DNA of 45,345 nucleotides from Alcanivorax sp. S71-1-4 (GCF_009846755.1 NZ_AQOR01000031.1:1-45345); one strand, 5' to 3'; counted from the stretch's first letter, positions 1 to 9,384 are shown. Made by a program: numbers and translations. The notes: generated by a model not told the origin, from the letters alone.

Positions 1-23
1 TGGTAGCCAAGATCCTCGAGTAA
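1..23 (+). CDS. tuf: Elongation factor Tu, C-terminal end only (partial)
   Basis: Only the last six codons and the TAA stop are in the window; they read V-A-K-I-L-E, which matches the usual end of bacterial EF-Tu (VAKI(L/I)E). EF-Tu delivers aminoacyl-tRNA to the ribosome as a GTP complex. Its place directly upstream of rpsJ is the standard fus-tuf-rpsJ order of gammaproteobacteria, and this order is the main support. The gene body lies before position 1. Confidence 0.8.
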
Positions 24-35
24 TACCGCAGAAAG

Positions 36-66
36 TCCGGTGGGGGCTTGCTCCCACCGGATTTCC
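36..66 (+). terminator. Hairpin after tuf, probable weak terminator
   Basis: A perfect 9-base stem (36-44 with 53-61) lies 12 bases after the tuf stop. It is followed by TTTCCT rather than a pure T run. The right half of the hairpin is shared with the -35 region of the rpsJ promoter, so termination and initiation signals overlap here. Confidence 0.5.
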
Positions 67-76
67 TCTGTATAGT
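48..76 (+). promoter_or_regulatory. S10 operon promoter
   Basis: The -35 element TTGCTC (48-53) and -10 element TATAGT (71-76) are separated by exactly 17 bases. The bases after the -10 (TCGCGCCCTT, 77-86) form a GC-rich discriminator, a feature known from stringently controlled ribosomal promoters. Transcription should start near 82-84, giving a leader of about 147 bases before rpsJ. Confidence 0.7.
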
Positions 77-82
77 TCGCGC

Positions 83-186
83 CCTTCCTGTCCCATAAGT
101 GACAGAAAGGCTGAACCAACCGGGGCATCGTTCCCGGGACTGATTTGCTACCCACCGCCTTCGCAGGAAGGTCGGGCGGGTTTTTT
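83..186 (+). promoter_or_regulatory. rpsJ leader with three hairpins and T-run attenuator
   Basis: Three stems are visible in a row. The first pairs 83-92 with 101-110 (9 of 10 pairs, 8-base loop). The second pairs 120-124 with 133-137. The third pairs 151-156 with 175-180 and 158-161 with 168-171, and is followed directly by six T (181-186). The third has the form of a rho-independent terminator, 44 bases before the rpsJ start. In E. coli the S10 leader is an L4-controlled attenuator; whether this leader responds to L4 is inference. Confidence 0.55.
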
Positions 187-229
187 GCCATCTGAAGTAT
201 GGTTTGAAACAGTCTGGAGTTTGTTAGCT

Positions 230-541
230 ATGGCTAACCAAAGAATCCGTATCCGGCTCAAGGCCTTTGATCATCGCCTGATCGATCAGTCCGCCCAGGA
301 GATCGTTGATACGGCAAAACGGACCGGTGCACAGGTTCAGGGGCCCATTCCTCTGCCGACGCGCAAAGAGAAATTTACGGTGTTGGTCTCTCCGCATGTC
401 AACAAAGATGCGCGGGATCAATACGAGATTCGCACCCACAAGCGCCTGGTGGATATCGTCGAGCCCACGGACAAGACCGTGGACGCGCTGATGAAACTGG
501 ATCTGGCTGCTGGTGTGGACGTGCAGATCAGCCTGGGATAA
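230..541 (+). CDS. rpsJ: Small ribosomal subunit protein S10
   Basis: S10 is part of the 30S head and, as NusE, joins the NusB antitermination complex. The protein begins [11 protein letters not shown] and is 103 residues, the normal family length. An upstream in-frame ATG at 185 would add 15 unrelated residues and lies next to the leader T run, so the start at 230 with the CTGGAG ribosome site at 215-220 is preferred. It is the first gene of the S10 operon; rplC follows after 46 bases. It is highly conserved and shows nothing unusual. Confidence 0.98.
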   Translation: MANQRIRIRLKAFDHRLIDQSAQEIVDTAKRTGAQVQGPIPLPTRKEKFTVLVSPHVNKDARDQYEIRTHKRLVDIVEPTDKTVDALMKLDLAAGVDVQISLG

Positions 542-587
542 CGGCACGCTGCGGCAGACGCTGCGGCTGGTTGTGAAGAGGTAGACA

Positions 588-1223
588 ATGGCTATTGGTG
601 TAGTCGGTCGGAAATGCGGGATGACTCGGGTATTCACCGAGGATGGCGCCAGCATTCCGGTTACCGTCATTGAGGTTAGCCCTAACCGGGTGACCCAGAT
701 CAGAACCGAAGAAACGGACGGCTATCAGGCGGTGCAGGTCACCACTGGTGAGCGTCGTGCGTCCCGGGTGGTCCGTCCTGCGGCTGGGCATTTTGCCAAG
801 GCGGGCGTGGAAGCCGGTCGCGGTGTGTGGGAATTCCGTGCTGAGCCGGGTGAGCTGGCCGCCGGTGGTTCCGTCACCGTGGACATCTTTGAAGCCGGTC
901 AGATCGTTGACGTTACCGGTATCTCCAAGGGCAAGGGCTTCCAGGGCGTGATCAAGCGCTGGAACTTCCGCACTCAGGATGCCACCCACGGTAACTCGTT
1001 GTCCCACCGTGCGCCGGGTTCCATCGGCCAGAACCAGACCCCGGGTCGAGTGTTCAAGGGCAAGAAGATGGCAGGCCATATGGGTGCCGAGCGAGTCACT
1101 GTCCAGAATCTGGAAGTGGTGCGCGTGGATGCCGAAAAGAATCTGCTGCTGATCAAGGGTGCAGTGCCCGGCGCGACTGGCGCCGACGTCATTGTTCGCC
1201 CGGCAGTCAAGGCGAAGGCCTGA
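588..1223 (+). CDS. rplC: Large ribosomal subunit protein L3
   Basis: L3 is an early assembly protein of the 50S subunit that reaches the peptidyl-transferase region. The 211-residue product starts [13 protein letters not shown] and contains the conserved central H-G-x-S-x-x-H-R loop (HGNSLSHR, about residues 135-142) with G-R-V near it; the Gln methylated in E. coli L3 falls in this loop region (IGQNQTPG). The ribosome site AAGAGG is 8 bases before ATG. It sits second in the S10 operon, 15 bases before rplD. Confidence 0.98.
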   Translation: MAIGVVGRKCGMTRVFTEDGASIPVTVIEVSPNRVTQIRTEETDGYQAVQVTTGERRASRVVRPAAGHFAKAGVEAGRGVWEFRAEPGELAAGGSVTVDIFEAGQIVDVTGISKGKGFQGVIKRWNFRTQDATHGNSLSHRAPGSIGQNQTPGRVFKGKKMAGHMGAERVTVQNLEVVRVDAEKNLLLIKGAVPGATGADVIVRPAVKAKA

Positions 1224-1238
1224 GAGAGGATATAGAGG

Positions 1239-1841
1239 ATGAATCTCAATACTGCCTCTGGAGGAACTGTTTCTGTGTCTGAAGTCGCCTTCGGGAAAGA
1301 CTTCAATGAGCCGCTGGTACACCAGGTGGTCGTGGCCTATATGGCTGCTGGCCGTCAGGGCAGCAAGGCACAGAAAACCCGTTCGGAAGTAAGTGGCGGC
1401 GGCAAGAAGCCGTGGCGTCAGAAGGGCACCGGTCGTGCCCGCGCAGGTACCATCCGCAGCCCGATCTGGCGCAGCGGTGGTGTGGCGTTCGCCGCCAAGC
1501 CGCGCGACTACGAGCAAAAGGTCAACCGGAAGATGTATCGCGGCGCGCTGCAGTGCATTTTCTCCGAGCTGGTCCGTCAGGATCGCCTGGTGGTGGTCGA
1601 CGAGTTTTCGCTCGACGCGCCGAAAACCAAGGTGCTGCTGGAAAAACTGAAAGCGCTGGATCTGACCAATGTGCTGATCGTGGCTGATGAAGTGGATGAG
1701 AACCTGTTCCTGTCTGCTCGCAACCTGCCGCGTGTCGATGTGCGCGATGCCGCTGGCATCGATCCGGTCAGCCTGATCGCTTTTGAAAAGGTGCTGGTGA
1801 CTGTGCCGGCGCTGAAAAAGCTTGAGGAGGCGCTGGCATGA
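1239..1841 (+). CDS. rplD: Large ribosomal subunit protein L4
   Basis: L4 lines the 50S exit tunnel and in E. coli also represses its own operon by acting on the rpsJ leader. The 200-residue product has the long Gly/Lys/Arg-rich tunnel loop (residues about 45-90, with [16 protein letters not shown]), where macrolide-resistance changes occur in other species. The stop overlaps the rplW start by four bases (ATGA), which suggests translational coupling. The presence of a structured leader before rpsJ makes autogenous control by this protein possible here. Confidence 0.98.
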   Translation: MNLNTASGGTVSVSEVAFGKDFNEPLVHQVVVAYMAAGRQGSKAQKTRSEVSGGGKKPWRQKGTGRARAGTIRSPIWRSGGVAFAAKPRDYEQKVNRKMYRGALQCIFSELVRQDRLVVVDEFSLDAPKTKVLLEKLKALDLTNVLIVADEVDENLFLSARNLPRVDVRDAAGIDPVSLIAFEKVLVTVPALKKLEEALA

Positions 1842-2140
1842 ACCAGGAGCGTATCTTCAAGGTGCTGCTGGCACCGCACGTATCCGAAAAGGCAAGCGTT
1901 GTTGCCGAGAAGGCCAATCAAGTGGTCTTCAAGGTCGCCAAGGACGCTTCCAAGCTTGAGATCAAGAAAGCTGTCGAGCAGCTGTTTGATGTCAAGGTCG
2001 AGTCAGTGCAGACCGTGAACGTGAAGGGCAAGCGCAAGGTGTTTGGCCGCGTTCAGGGTAAGCGCAGCGACTGGAAAAAGGCTTATGTCTCTTTGCAGGC
2101 AGGCCAGGACATCGATTTTCTGGCGGCAGAGCAGGGGTAA
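1838..2140 (+). CDS. rplW: Large ribosomal subunit protein L23
   Basis: L23 lies at the exit of the peptide tunnel and is the docking point for trigger factor and the signal recognition particle. The protein is 100 residues, as in E. coli, and starts [18 protein letters not shown], the family N-terminus. A strong GAGGAGG ribosome site lies inside the end of rplD, and the start overlaps the rplD stop by four bases. rplB follows after six bases. Confidence 0.98.
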   Translation: MNQERIFKVLLAPHVSEKASVVAEKANQVVFKVAKDASKLEIKKAVEQLFDVKVESVQTVNVKGKRKVFGRVQGKRSDWKKAYVSLQAGQDIDFLAAEQG

Positions 2141-2146
2141 TTAATC

Positions 2147-2974
2147 ATGGCGATCGTGAAGTGTAAGCCGACTTCTCCTGGCCGCCGCTTTGTGGTCAAG
2201 GTGGTCAATGAGGAGCTGCACAAAGGTGCTCCTTACGCCCCGCTGACCGAAAGCAAGGCGAAGAATGGTGGTCGTAACAACAACGGCCGGATCACCACCC
2301 GTCACAAAGGCGGTGGTCACAAGCAGAAATACCGCGTGATTGATTTCCGTCGCAACAAGGACGGCATTGCTGCCGAAGTTGAGCGTCTGGAATACGATCC
2401 GAACCGGTCTGCCCACATTGCACTGCTGAAGTACAAGGATGGTGAGCGTCGCTACATCCTGGCACCGAAAGGGCTGAAGGCAGGTGACATGGTGCGTTCC
2501 GGTCAGGATGCGCCGATCAAGGCCGGTAACGCGCTGCCGCTGCGCAACATCCCGCTGGGTTCCACGGTGCATAACGTGGAAATGCGCCCGGGCAAGGGTG
2601 GTCAGCTGGCGCGCTCTGCAGGCACCTCGGTTCAGGTGCTGGCGAAAGAAGGTCAGTTTGTGACCCTGCGTTTGCGCTCCGGCGAAATGCGCAAGGTGCA
2701 TGCGGAATGTCGTGCGACCCTGGGCGAAGTCTCCAACAGCGAGCACAGCCTGCGGTCTCTGGGTAAGGCTGGTGCGTCCCGCTGGCGTGGTGTGCGTCCG
2801 ACGGTGCGTGGTGTGGCCATGAACCCGGTGGATCACCCGCACGGTGGTGGTGAAGGTCGTACCTCCGGTGGCCGTCATCCGGTGACCCCGTGGGGTGTTC
2901 CGACCAAGGGTCACAAGACCCGTACCAACAAGCGTACCCGCAAGATGATCGTTCGCGATCGTCGGGCGAAGTAA
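2147..2974 (+). CDS. rplB: Large ribosomal subunit protein L2
   Basis: L2 is needed for subunit joining and peptidyl transfer. The 275-residue product has the N-terminal OB-like part and the C-terminal basic tail with the conserved motif [13 protein letters not shown] (about residues 225-237), including the His essential in E. coli L2. Length is as expected. It lies six bases after rplW and 15 before rpsS. Confidence 0.98.
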   Translation: MAIVKCKPTSPGRRFVVKVVNEELHKGAPYAPLTESKAKNGGRNNNGRITTRHKGGGHKQKYRVIDFRRNKDGIAAEVERLEYDPNRSAHIALLKYKDGERRYILAPKGLKAGDMVRSGQDAPIKAGNALPLRNIPLGSTVHNVEMRPGKGGQLARSAGTSVQVLAKEGQFVTLRLRSGEMRKVHAECRATLGEVSNSEHSLRSLGKAGASRWRGVRPTVRGVAMNPVDHPHGGGEGRTSGGRHPVTPWGVPTKGHKTRTNKRTRKMIVRDRRAK

Positions 2975-2989
2975 CAAGAGGATTAGCCT

Positions 2990-3265
2990 GTGCCACGTTC
3001 ACTGAAAAAAGGTCCTTTCGTGGATCACCACCTTCTGAAGAAGGTGGAAGAAGCGGTGGAAGGTAACTCCCGCAAGCCGATCAAGACCTGGTCGCGCCGC
3101 TCCATGATCATTCCGGAGATGGTGGGCCTGACTCTTGCGGTGCATAACGGGAAACAGCACGTTCCGGTGCTGGTGTCTGAACATATGGTTGGCCACAAGC
3201 TGGGCGAGTTCGCCCTGACCCGCAATTTTCGCGGGCACATTGTGGACAAGAAGTCCAAGCGTTAA
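2990..3265 (+). CDS. rpsS: Small ribosomal subunit protein S19
   Basis: S19 forms a complex with S13 in the 30S head near the A-site tRNA. The 91-residue protein begins [11 protein letters not shown] after a GTG start codon, which is supported by the AAGAGGA ribosome site about 8 bases upstream and the exact family N-terminus. It ends with the basic K-K-S-K-R tail. It is one of the few non-ATG starts in the cluster. Confidence 0.97.
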   Translation: MPRSLKKGPFVDHHLLKKVEEAVEGNSRKPIKTWSRRSMIIPEMVGLTLAVHNGKQHVPVLVSEHMVGHKLGEFALTRNFRGHIVDKKSKR

Positions 3266-3281
3266 GGGTGGGTGAATAACC

Positions 3282-3626
3282 ATGGCGACTGAAGTTGCAG
3301 CCCGCCTGCGCGGGGCAAGAATCTCGGCACAGAAAGCACGCCTGGTCGCTGACCAGGTGCGTGGTCTGAAGGTTGAAAAGGCACTGAACGTGCTGACTTT
3401 CAGCCCGAAGAAGGCCGCCAAGATTGTCAAGAAGGTGCTGGAGTCCGCAATCGCCAACGCGGAAAACAACGACGGCGCTGATGTGGATGAGCTGAAAGTG
3501 TCCACCATTTTTGTGGACGAAGGGATGTCGCTGAAGCGCATCAAGCCACGCGCCAAAGGCCGTGCTGATCGCATCACCAAGCGCACCTGCCACATCACTG
3601 TCAAAGTGTCGGAAGGCGAGGAGTAA
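3282..3626 (+). CDS. rplV: Large ribosomal subunit protein L22
   Basis: L22 lines the narrow part of the exit tunnel with L4. The 114-residue product has the conserved start ([17 protein letters not shown]) and the beta-hairpin loop around residues 80-100 ([17 protein letters not shown]) that contacts the tunnel wall. Length is close to the usual 110. Its final codons contain the GAGGAG ribosome site for rpsC, so the two genes are closely coupled. Confidence 0.97.
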   Translation: MATEVAARLRGARISAQKARLVADQVRGLKVEKALNVLTFSPKKAAKIVKKVLESAIANAENNDGADVDELKVSTIFVDEGMSLKRIKPRAKGRADRITKRTCHITVKVSEGEE

Positions 3627-3630
3627 TCAG

Positions 3631-4326
3631 ATGGGTCAGAAAGTTCATCCGGTCGGCATTCGCCTGGGCATCGTCAAGGAGCACAACTCGCTCTGGTACG
3701 CCAGCCCGAAGCATTACGCCGATTATCTGGTTACCGATCTGAAAGTGCGTGATTACCTGCACAAGCGCCTGAAGAACGCATCGGTGAGCCGGATCAAGAT
3801 CGAACGCCCGAGCGAGAATGTGCGCATTACCATCAGTACCGCACGTCCTGGCATCGTGATCGGCAAGAAAGGCGAAGATGTCGAGCGCCTGCGTCGCGAA
3901 GTGGCCGAGAAGATGGGTGTGCCTGTGCACATCAACATCGAGGAAGTGCGCAAGCCCGACCTGGATGCCCGTCTGGTAGGCGACAACATCGCGGGTCAGC
4001 TTGAGCGTCGTGTGATGTTCCGTCGCGCTATGAAGCGTGCGGTGCAGAACGCCATGAAAGCCGGCGCAGAAGGCATCAAGGTTCAGGTATCCGGCCGTCT
4101 GGGCGGTGCAGAGATTGCGCGTACCGAGTGGTACCGCGAAGGCCGCGTGCCGCTGCACACCCTGCGTGCTGATATCGACTACGCGAATGTGCGCGCTGAA
4201 ACCACCTACGGCACCATTGGTATCAAGGTGTGGATCTTCCGCGGGGAGATTCTGGGTGGCATGGAACAAGCCGCAGCACAGGAAGAGAAGCAGACCAAGG
4301 CGCCGAAAAAGCGCGGCCGTGGCTAA
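3631..4326 (+). CDS. rpsC: Small ribosomal subunit protein S3
   Basis: S3 forms part of the mRNA entry channel and its helicase activity. The product is 231 residues, starting [13 protein letters not shown], the family N-terminus, with a KH domain containing the G-x-x-G loop ([12 protein letters not shown], about residues 75-86). An open frame continues upstream to 3562 inside rplV, but ATG 3631 has a GAGGAG site 8-10 bases upstream and gives the correct N-terminus. The C-terminus is rich in Lys and Glu, as in relatives. Confidence 0.97.
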   Translation: MGQKVHPVGIRLGIVKEHNSLWYASPKHYADYLVTDLKVRDYLHKRLKNASVSRIKIERPSENVRITISTARPGIVIGKKGEDVERLRREVAEKMGVPVHINIEEVRKPDLDARLVGDNIAGQLERRVMFRRAMKRAVQNAMKAGAEGIKVQVSGRLGGAEIARTEWYREGRVPLHTLRADIDYANVRAETTYGTIGIKVWIFRGEILGGMEQAAAQEEKQTKAPKKRGRG

Positions 4327-4339
4327 AGGGTAGCGAACG

Positions 4340-4753
4340 ATGTTGCAGCCGAAGCGAACTAAATTCCGCAAAGTCATGAAGGGCCGCAATCGCGGTCTGG
4401 CACAACGGGGCAGTAAGGTCTCTTTCGGGACCATCGGCCTGCAGGCGACTGGCCGTGGCCGGCTGACCGCCCGCCAGATCGAGGCTGCGCGTCGTGCGAT
4501 GACCCGTCACGTCAAACGTGGTGGCAAGATCTGGATCCGGGTCTTCCCGGACAAGCCGATTACCCAGAAGCCGCTCGAAGTGCGGATGGGTAAAGGTAAG
4601 GGTAGCGTCGAATACTGGGTGGCTCAGATCCAGCCGGGCAAGATGCTGTACGAAATGGAAGGTGTGGCAGATGACGTGGCGCGTGAAGCGTTCCGTCTGG
4701 CTGCGGCTAAACTGCCGATCAGCACCCGCGTCGTGATCAGGACGGTGATGTAA
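4340..4753 (+). CDS. rplP: Large ribosomal subunit protein L16
   Basis: L16 organises the A-site region of the 50S subunit. The protein is 137 residues and begins [11 protein letters not shown], typical of the family; the loop with R-M-G-K-G-K-G (about residues 77-83) is the conserved segment that reaches toward the peptidyl-transferase centre and carries the Arg hydroxylated in E. coli. The ribosome site AAAGGG precedes the ATG. rpmC follows after three bases. Confidence 0.97.
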   Translation: MLQPKRTKFRKVMKGRNRGLAQRGSKVSFGTIGLQATGRGRLTARQIEAARRAMTRHVKRGGKIWIRVFPDKPITQKPLEVRMGKGKGSVEYWVAQIQPGKMLYEMEGVADDVAREAFRLAAAKLPISTRVVIRTVM

Positions 4754-4756
4754 GCC

Positions 4757-4948
4757 ATGAAAGCGAGCGAACTCAGAGACAAGAGCGTTGATGCACTGCA
4801 ACAGGAACTGAACGGCCTGTTCGAGACGCAGTTCAAGCAGCGCATGAAGCAGGCCTCCGGCCAGTTGTCCAAAACGCATGAGATCGGGGCGGTCCGTCGT
4901 GACATTGCGCGCGTCAAGACCATCCTCAGAGAGAAGCAGGGTAAATAG
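4757..4948 (+). CDS. rpmC: Large ribosomal subunit protein L29
   Basis: L29 sits beside L23 at the tunnel exit. The 63-residue all-helical protein begins [10 protein letters not shown] and ends with the conserved [11 protein letters not shown] segment. It has the exact E. coli length. It is packed between rplP and rpsQ with gaps of three and two bases, so its translation is probably coupled to theirs. Confidence 0.97.
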   Translation: MKASELRDKSVDALQQELNGLFETQFKQRMKQASGQLSKTHEIGAVRRDIARVKTILREKQGK

Positions 4949-4950
4949 TC

Positions 4951-5220
4951 ATGGCTGAAGCGAACCAGAAAACGAAGCGGACGGCCACCGGCAAGGTGAT
5001 CTCGAACAAAGCCGACAAGACCATCACTGTGCTGGTCGAGCGTCAGGTGAAGCACCCGCTGTACGGCAAGTTCATTCGTCGTTCCACCAAGCTGACGGCG
5101 CATGACGAAACCAACCAGTGCCGCGAAGGCGACCTGGTGACTATTGAAGAGTGCCGGCCGCTTTCCAAGAAGAAAACCTGGATGCTGGTCAGCGTTGTAG
5201 AACAGGCACAACAGGCCTGA
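4951..5220 (+). CDS. rpsQ: Small ribosomal subunit protein S17
   Basis: S17 is a primary 16S rRNA-binding protein with an OB fold. The 89-residue product has the conserved [14 protein letters not shown] segment near the start and [11 protein letters not shown] in the middle. It is the last gene of the classical S10 operon. The gap to rplN (51 bases) is the longest so far and holds a small hairpin. Confidence 0.97.
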   Translation: MAEANQKTKRTATGKVISNKADKTITVLVERQVKHPLYGKFIRRSTKLTAHDETNQCREGDLVTIEECRPLSKKKTWMLVSVVEQAQQA

Positions 5221-5234
5221 CCTGGCGTTGCTGA

Positions 5235-5254
5235 GGCTGCCTGCAGAAGGCAGG
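5235..5254 (+). other. Small hairpin in the rpsQ-rplN gap
   Basis: The segment CTGCC...GGCAG forms a short stem in the gap where the S10 and spc operons join in E. coli. There is no T run after it, and no clear -35/-10 pair is visible in the gap, so a separate spc promoter is not seen. It may be a processing or pausing signal. Confidence 0.3.
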
Positions 5255-5271
5255 AGTTGGAGAGATAAGCG

Positions 5272-5640
5272 ATGATTCAGACCGAAAGCATGCTTGAAGT
5301 GGCCGATAACAGCGGTGCGCGCCGGGTACAGTGTATCAAGGTACTGGGTGGTTCCCATCGCCGCTATGCAGGCATTGGTGACATCATCAAGGTTACGGTC
5401 AAAGAAGCCATTCCGCGTGGTCGCGTCAAGAAAGGCGACGTGATGAACGCTGTGGTGGTGCGTACCCGCAAGGGTGTGCGTCGTCCGGATGGTTCAGTAA
5501 TTCGTTTTGATGAAAATGCCGCGGTCCTGTTGAACAACAACAAGGCACCGATCGGTACCCGGATCTTCGGCCCGGTGACCCGGGAACTGCGTACTGAGCA
5601 GTTCATGAAGATCATTTCCCTGGCACCTGAAGTTCTGTAA
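5272..5640 (+). CDS. rplN: Large ribosomal subunit protein L14
   Basis: L14 forms the bridge to the 30S subunit and is the target of the RsfS silencing factor. The protein is 122 residues beginning [17 protein letters not shown], an almost invariant sequence. It is the first gene of the spc group. A GGAG ribosome site lies about 10 bases upstream of ATG. Confidence 0.98.
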   Translation: MIQTESMLEVADNSGARRVQCIKVLGGSHRRYAGIGDIIKVTVKEAIPRGRVKKGDVMNAVVVRTRKGVRRPDGSVIRFDENAAVLLNNNKAPIGTRIFGPVTRELRTEQFMKIISLAPEVL

Positions 5641-5655
5641 AGGCGGGTGAAGGTA

Positions 5656-5970
5656 ATGCTTAAGATCAAGCGTGATGACGAAGTCATCGTAATCGCCGGT
5701 AAAGACAAAGGTAAGCGTGGCAAAGTCACGAGAGTGCTGCCGAATGGCCGCCTGTTTGTCGCTGGTGTGAATATTGTCAAGAAGCACACGCGTGCTAATC
5801 CGCAGCGTGGGATTCAGGGCGGCATCGTTGAGAAGGAAGCCAGCATTCACCACTCCAATGTGGCGATCTGGAATCCGGCCTCACAGAAAGCCGACCGCGT
5901 GGGCTTCCGTGTCGAAGACGGACAGAAAGTCCGTATCTTCAAGTCCAATGGCGAAGTAGTCGGCGCCTGA
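5656..5970 (+). CDS. rplX: Large ribosomal subunit protein L24
   Basis: L24 starts 50S assembly by binding 23S rRNA. From ATG 5656 the product is 104 residues, the E. coli length, starting [23 protein letters not shown] (KOW motif). An in-frame GTG at 5647 would add three residues (V-K-V); ATG is preferred because it gives the family N-terminus and the AGGCGGG site at 5641-5647 is well spaced for it. The S8 repressor target known in the E. coli spc operon is not evident in the 15-base gap to rplE. Confidence 0.95.
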   Translation: MLKIKRDDEVIVIAGKDKGKRGKVTRVLPNGRLFVAGVNIVKKHTRANPQRGIQGGIVEKEASIHHSNVAIWNPASQKADRVGFRVEDGQKVRIFKSNGEVVGA

Positions 5971-5985
5971 CAGGTTGGGTGAAGC

Positions 5986-6525
5986 ATGAATACTCTGAAA
6001 GAGCTGTACGAAAAAGAGATTGTGCCGAAACTCATCGAGGAGTTCGGTTACAAGAACGTCATGGAAGTGCCGAAGATCACCAAGATCACCCTGAACATGG
6101 GTGTGGGTGAGGCTGCCCAGGACCGCAAGGCGATGGATGGTGCACTGTCTGACATGACAGCGGTGTCTGGCCAGAAGCCGATCGTGAACAACGCGCGCAA
6201 GTCCGTGGCGGGGTTCAAGATCCGTGAAGGCTGGCCGATCGGCTGTAAAGTCACGCTGCGCAAGCAGCGCATGTACGAATTTCTCGGCCGTCTGATCGAC
6301 GTGGCGATTCCGCGGGTACGTGACTTCCGTGGTCTGAACCCGAAATCGTTCGATGGCCGCGGGAACTACTCCATGGGTCTGCGCGAGCAGATCGTGTTCC
6401 CGGAAATCGAGTACGACAAGATCGACAAGCTGCGTGGCATGGATATCACCATCACCACGACGGCGAAGACCGATGATGAAGCCCGCGCCCTGTTGCGCGC
6501 TTTCAACTTCCCGATGAGAGGCTGA
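5986..6525 (+). CDS. rplE: Large ribosomal subunit protein L5
   Basis: L5 binds 5S rRNA and forms the B1b bridge to S13. The 179-residue product has the expected sequence blocks ([10 protein letters not shown] near residues 34-43, then [16 protein letters not shown] and [10 protein letters not shown](L)REQ). Length is standard. It is preceded by GGGTGAAGC and followed by rpsN after 11 bases. Confidence 0.98.
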   Translation: MNTLKELYEKEIVPKLIEEFGYKNVMEVPKITKITLNMGVGEAAQDRKAMDGALSDMTAVSGQKPIVNNARKSVAGFKIREGWPIGCKVTLRKQRMYEFLGRLIDVAIPRVRDFRGLNPKSFDGRGNYSMGLREQIVFPEIEYDKIDKLRGMDITITTTAKTDDEARALLRAFNFPMRG

Positions 6526-6536
6526 GGAGAGCTGTC

Positions 6537-6842
6537 ATGGCAAAAACCTCGATGATTAACCGGGAGCAGAAGCGCGCCAAACTGGTTGCCAAGTTTGCTG
6601 CCAAGCGTGCTGAGCTGAAAAAGATCATTCTCGACCCGACTGCTGAGCCGGAAGCCAAGTGGGATGCCCAGGTGCAGTTGCAGAAACTGCCGCGCGATTC
6701 TGCTCGTACCCGTCAGCGTAACCGGTGCCGTATCACCGGGCGTCCGCACGGTGTGTACCGTAAGTTCGGCCTGGGTCGTAACAAGTTGCGGGAAGCGGCC
6801 ATGCGCGGTGATGTACCGGGCCTGGTGAAATCCAGCTGGTAA
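6537..6842 (+). CDS. rpsN: Small ribosomal subunit protein S14, zinc-free type
   Basis: S14 is a 30S head protein next to S3 and S10. The 101-residue product is the long form; its C-terminal part reads [18 protein letters not shown], with only one Cys where the short zinc form has two C-x-x-C pairs. This makes it zinc-independent, as in E. coli. A GAGGAG site lies before ATG. Confidence 0.97.
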   Translation: MAKTSMINREQKRAKLVAKFAAKRAELKKIILDPTAEPEAKWDAQVQLQKLPRDSARTRQRNRCRITGRPHGVYRKFGLGRNKLREAAMRGDVPGLVKSSW

Positions 6843-6880
6843 GAAGCCTGCAAAGGCGTGAGTAGCGGAGCGATAGCAGC

Positions 6881-7276
6881 ATGAGCATGCAAGATACCCT
6901 GGCGGATATGTTTACCCGTATCCGTAACGCGCAGATGGCAAAGAAGGTCAAGGTGGATATTCCTTCTTCCACCAGCAAGGTGGCCATTGCCAAGGTGCTG
7001 CAGGATGAGGGTTACATCGCTGGATATCAGGTAGATGGCGACAACATCAAGCCGACCCTGACCATCGAGCTGAAGTACTTCGAAGGCCGTCCGGTGATCG
7101 AGAAGATCAAACGGGTGAGCACGCCTGGTCTGCGTATCTATCGCGGCGCTGGCGACATTCCGAAGGTGAAAGGCGGTCTGGGTGTCATGATCGTTTCCAC
7201 CAACCAGGGTTTTATGACCGATCGCGCAGCACGCAAAGCCAATGTTGGCGGCGAGCTGATCTGCGAAGTGTCCTGA
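6881..7276 (+). CDS. rpsH: Small ribosomal subunit protein S8
   Basis: S8 is a primary 16S rRNA-binding protein and the spc operon repressor in E. coli. The 131-residue product starts [17 protein letters not shown] and ends with the conserved [16 protein letters not shown] and G-G-E-L-I-C-E-V-S blocks. A CGGAG site precedes ATG. Neighbours are in the canonical order. Confidence 0.98.
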   Translation: MSMQDTLADMFTRIRNAQMAKKVKVDIPSSTSKVAIAKVLQDEGYIAGYQVDGDNIKPTLTIELKYFEGRPVIEKIKRVSTPGLRIYRGAGDIPKVKGGLGVMIVSTNQGFMTDRAARKANVGGELICEVS

Positions 7277-7307
7277 CGATAGCGGCATAGACGGGTTAGG
7301 TGCAGCA

Positions 7308-7841
7308 ATGTCAAGAGTAGCGAAGAATCCGATTAAACTGCCGCAGGGCGTTGAGGTAAAAATCGACGACCAGCGTGTAGCCATCAAGGGCGGCAAAGGT
7401 GCTCTTGAACATGTGGTGCACGAGCTGGTGGCCGTGGCAGTGGACGATGGCGTGCTGAGCGTACGTCCGCAGAAAGAATCCCAGCAAGCCTGGGCGCTGG
7501 CAGGCACTACGCGTGCACTGCTGAGCAACATGGTGACCGGCGTTTCCGCTGGCTTCGAGCGCAAGCTGGAGCTGATCGGTGTTGGTTATCGTGCCCAGGC
7601 GCAAGGCAAGGTTCTGAACCTGTCGCTCGGTTTTTCCCACCCGGTAGCGTACGAACTGCCGGAAGGTATCACCGCGGAAACCCCGACACAGACAGAAATT
7701 GTCCTCAAGGGTATCGACAAGCAATTGATTGGCCAGGTGGCAGCCAACGTTCGCGGCTTCCGTCCGCCGGAGCCCTATAAGGGCAAAGGTGTCCGGTATG
7801 CAGGCGAGAAGGTTCGCCGTAAGGAAGCCAAGAAGAAATAA
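7308..7841 (+). CDS. rplF: Large ribosomal subunit protein L6
   Basis: L6 lies near the factor-binding site and sarcin-ricin loop. The protein is 177 residues with two related alpha/beta domains; the C-terminal one carries the signature [11 protein letters not shown] (about residues 155-165). It starts [16 protein letters not shown] before ATG is a plausible ribosome site. rplR follows after 17 bases. Confidence 0.98.
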   Translation: MSRVAKNPIKLPQGVEVKIDDQRVAIKGGKGALEHVVHELVAVAVDDGVLSVRPQKESQQAWALAGTTRALLSNMVTGVSAGFERKLELIGVGYRAQAQGKVLNLSLGFSHPVAYELPEGITAETPTQTEIVLKGIDKQLIGQVAANVRGFRPPEPYKGKGVRYAGEKVRRKEAKKK

Positions 7842-7858
7842 CCGTCGAGACTGAAGTC

Positions 7859-8209
7859 ATGATAGACAAAAAAGTATCACGTCAGCGTAGAGCCAAACGT
7901 ACCCGGATGAAGATCCGTGAGCTGGGTGCTGTCCGTCTTTGCGTACATCGTACTCCGCGTCACATCTATGCTCAGGTGACGACGGCGGCAGGCGACAAGG
8001 TGCTGGCCAGCGCGTCCACGGTCGAAAAAGACCTGCGTGGTAGCGCAACCGGTAATGCTGATGCAGCCGTGGCAGTGGGCAAGCTGATTGCTGAGCGCGC
8101 CAAGGCGGCAGGCGTTGAACGCGTTGCCTTTGATCGTTCCGGCTTCAAGTATCACGGCCGGGTCAAGGCGCTGGCCGATGCCGCGCGTGAAAACGGGCTT
8201 GAATTCTAA
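7859..8209 (+). CDS. rplR: Large ribosomal subunit protein L18
   Basis: L18 joins L5 and 5S rRNA in the central protuberance. The 116-residue product begins [16 protein letters not shown] and ends with the conserved [24 protein letters not shown] segment described here by its first and last motifs. The ribosome site is weak (GAGACTGAAG), so coupling to rplF is likely. Confidence 0.97.
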   Translation: MIDKKVSRQRRAKRTRMKIRELGAVRLCVHRTPRHIYAQVTTAAGDKVLASASTVEKDLRGSATGNADAAVAVGKLIAERAKAAGVERVAFDRSGFKYHGRVKALADAARENGLEF

Positions 8210-8220
8210 GGGTATTGGTT

Positions 8221-8718
8221 ATGGCGAAGGTTGATCCCAACGAAGGTCTGCAGGAAAAGCTGGTTCAAGTGAACCGCGTTGCCAAAGTAGTAAAAGGCGG
8301 TCGTATTTTTGCTTTTACCGCGCTGACTGTGGTGGGCGATGGCAAAGGTAAGGTGGGTTTTGGCCGTGGCAAGGCGCGTGAAGTGCCGGCTGCTATCCAG
8401 AAAGCCCTGGAGGCTGCCCGCCGTAACATGATCCAGGTGGATCTGGACGGCACCACTATCCAGCACCCGATCAAGGCTCGTCATGGCGCCTCCAAGGTGT
8501 ACATGCAGCCTGCTTCCGATGGTACCGGCGTGATCGCCGGCGGCGCGATGCGTGCTGTCCTGGAAGTGACCGGCGTGCAGAACGTATTGGCCAAGTGCTA
8601 CGGCTCCACCAATCCGGTGAACGTAGTGCGGGCAACCTTCGAAGGTCTGCGTGCCATGTCCTCCGCTGAGCATATTGCAGCGAAGCGCGGCAAGACTGTA
8701 GAAGACATCCTGAATTGA
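8221..8718 (+). CDS. rpsE: Small ribosomal subunit protein S5
   Basis: S5 works with S4 in translational accuracy and shapes the mRNA entry. From ATG 8221 it is 165 residues, starting [14 protein letters not shown]; an in-frame TTG at 8215 is less likely because AAGGG at 8208-8212 is well placed for the ATG. The loop with V-V-K-G-G-R-I-F (about residues 22-29) is the site of spectinomycin-resistance changes in E. coli; no alteration is evident. Confidence 0.96.
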   Translation: MAKVDPNEGLQEKLVQVNRVAKVVKGGRIFAFTALTVVGDGKGKVGFGRGKAREVPAAIQKALEAARRNMIQVDLDGTTIQHPIKARHGASKVYMQPASDGTGVIAGGAMRAVLEVTGVQNVLAKCYGSTNPVNVVRATFEGLRAMSSAEHIAAKRGKTVEDILN

Positions 8719-8746
8719 GCCCTGCGAACTAACCGGAAGCAGAGAG

Positions 8747-8932
8747 ATGGCGGCTAACAAGATCAAGGTAACCCAGACGAAGAGCTCTTTCGGGCGTCTG
8801 GAAAAGCACAAGGCCTGCGTGCGTGGCCTCGGCCTGCGTCGTATCGGCCATACGGTTGAGGTGGAAGATACGCCTTCGGTACGCGGCATGATCAACAAAG
8901 TCTCGTACATGGTACGGGTGGAAGGAGAGTGA
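8747..8932 (+). CDS. rpmD: Large ribosomal subunit protein L30
   Basis: L30 is a small 50S protein. The 61-residue product contains the family motif [11 protein letters not shown] followed by [22 protein letters not shown], here split by its halves. Length is standard (about 59-61). Its last codons contain the GGAGAG ribosome site of rplO, only two bases away. Confidence 0.96.
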   Translation: MAANKIKVTQTKSSFGRLEKHKACVRGLGLRRIGHTVEVEDTPSVRGMINKVSYMVRVEGE

Positions 8933-8934
8933 CG

Positions 8935-9369
8935 ATGCGTCTGAACGAACTGAGCCCGGCAGAGGGTTCCCGTCCGTCCGCCAAGCGTCTCGGCCGTGGT
9001 ATCGGCAGCGGCCTCGGCAAGACCGGCGGTCATGGTCATAAAGGCCAGACTTCCCGTTCCGGCGGCACCGTCAAGCCCGGTTTCGAGGGCGGCCAGATGC
9101 CGCTGCAGCGTCGTCTGCCGAAGTTTGGCTTCACCTCCCGCAAGTCCCTGAGCACGGCGGAAGTGCGTCTGGCTGAACTGGCCCGTGTGGACGGCGACGT
9201 GGTGGACCTGGACAGCCTGAAGAAAGCGAACGTGATCCGTCGCGACATGAAGCGCGCCAAGATTGTGCTGAGCGGTGAGCTGGATCGTGCGCTGACTGTG
9301 CGGGGCCTGCTGATTACTCGTGGCGCCCGTGAGGCGATCGAGAAAGCCGGCGGTAAAGTCGAGGAATAA
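8935..9369 (+). CDS. rplO: Large ribosomal subunit protein L15
   Basis: L15 is a late 50S assembly protein. From ATG 8935 it is 144 residues, the E. coli length, starting [12 protein letters not shown]. The N-terminal third is Gly-rich and basic ([19 protein letters not shown]), as usual for the rRNA-penetrating tail. A GTG at 8929 overlapping the rpmD stop is possible but gives an unusual N-terminus. secY follows after 15 bases. Confidence 0.96.
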   Translation: MRLNELSPAEGSRPSAKRLGRGIGSGLGKTGGHGHKGQTSRSGGTVKPGFEGGQMPLQRRLPKFGFTSRKSLSTAEVRLAELARVDGDVVDLDSLKKANVIRRDMKRAKIVLSGELDRALTVRGLLITRGAREAIEKAGGKVEE

Positions 9370-9384
9370 TCAAAGGCGATCCTC

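Noticed and set aside
528-1517. Long minus-strand open frame of 329 codons across rplC and rplD
   Set aside because: It lies opposite two certain ribosomal-protein genes and its product resembles no family; it is a GC-rich shadow.
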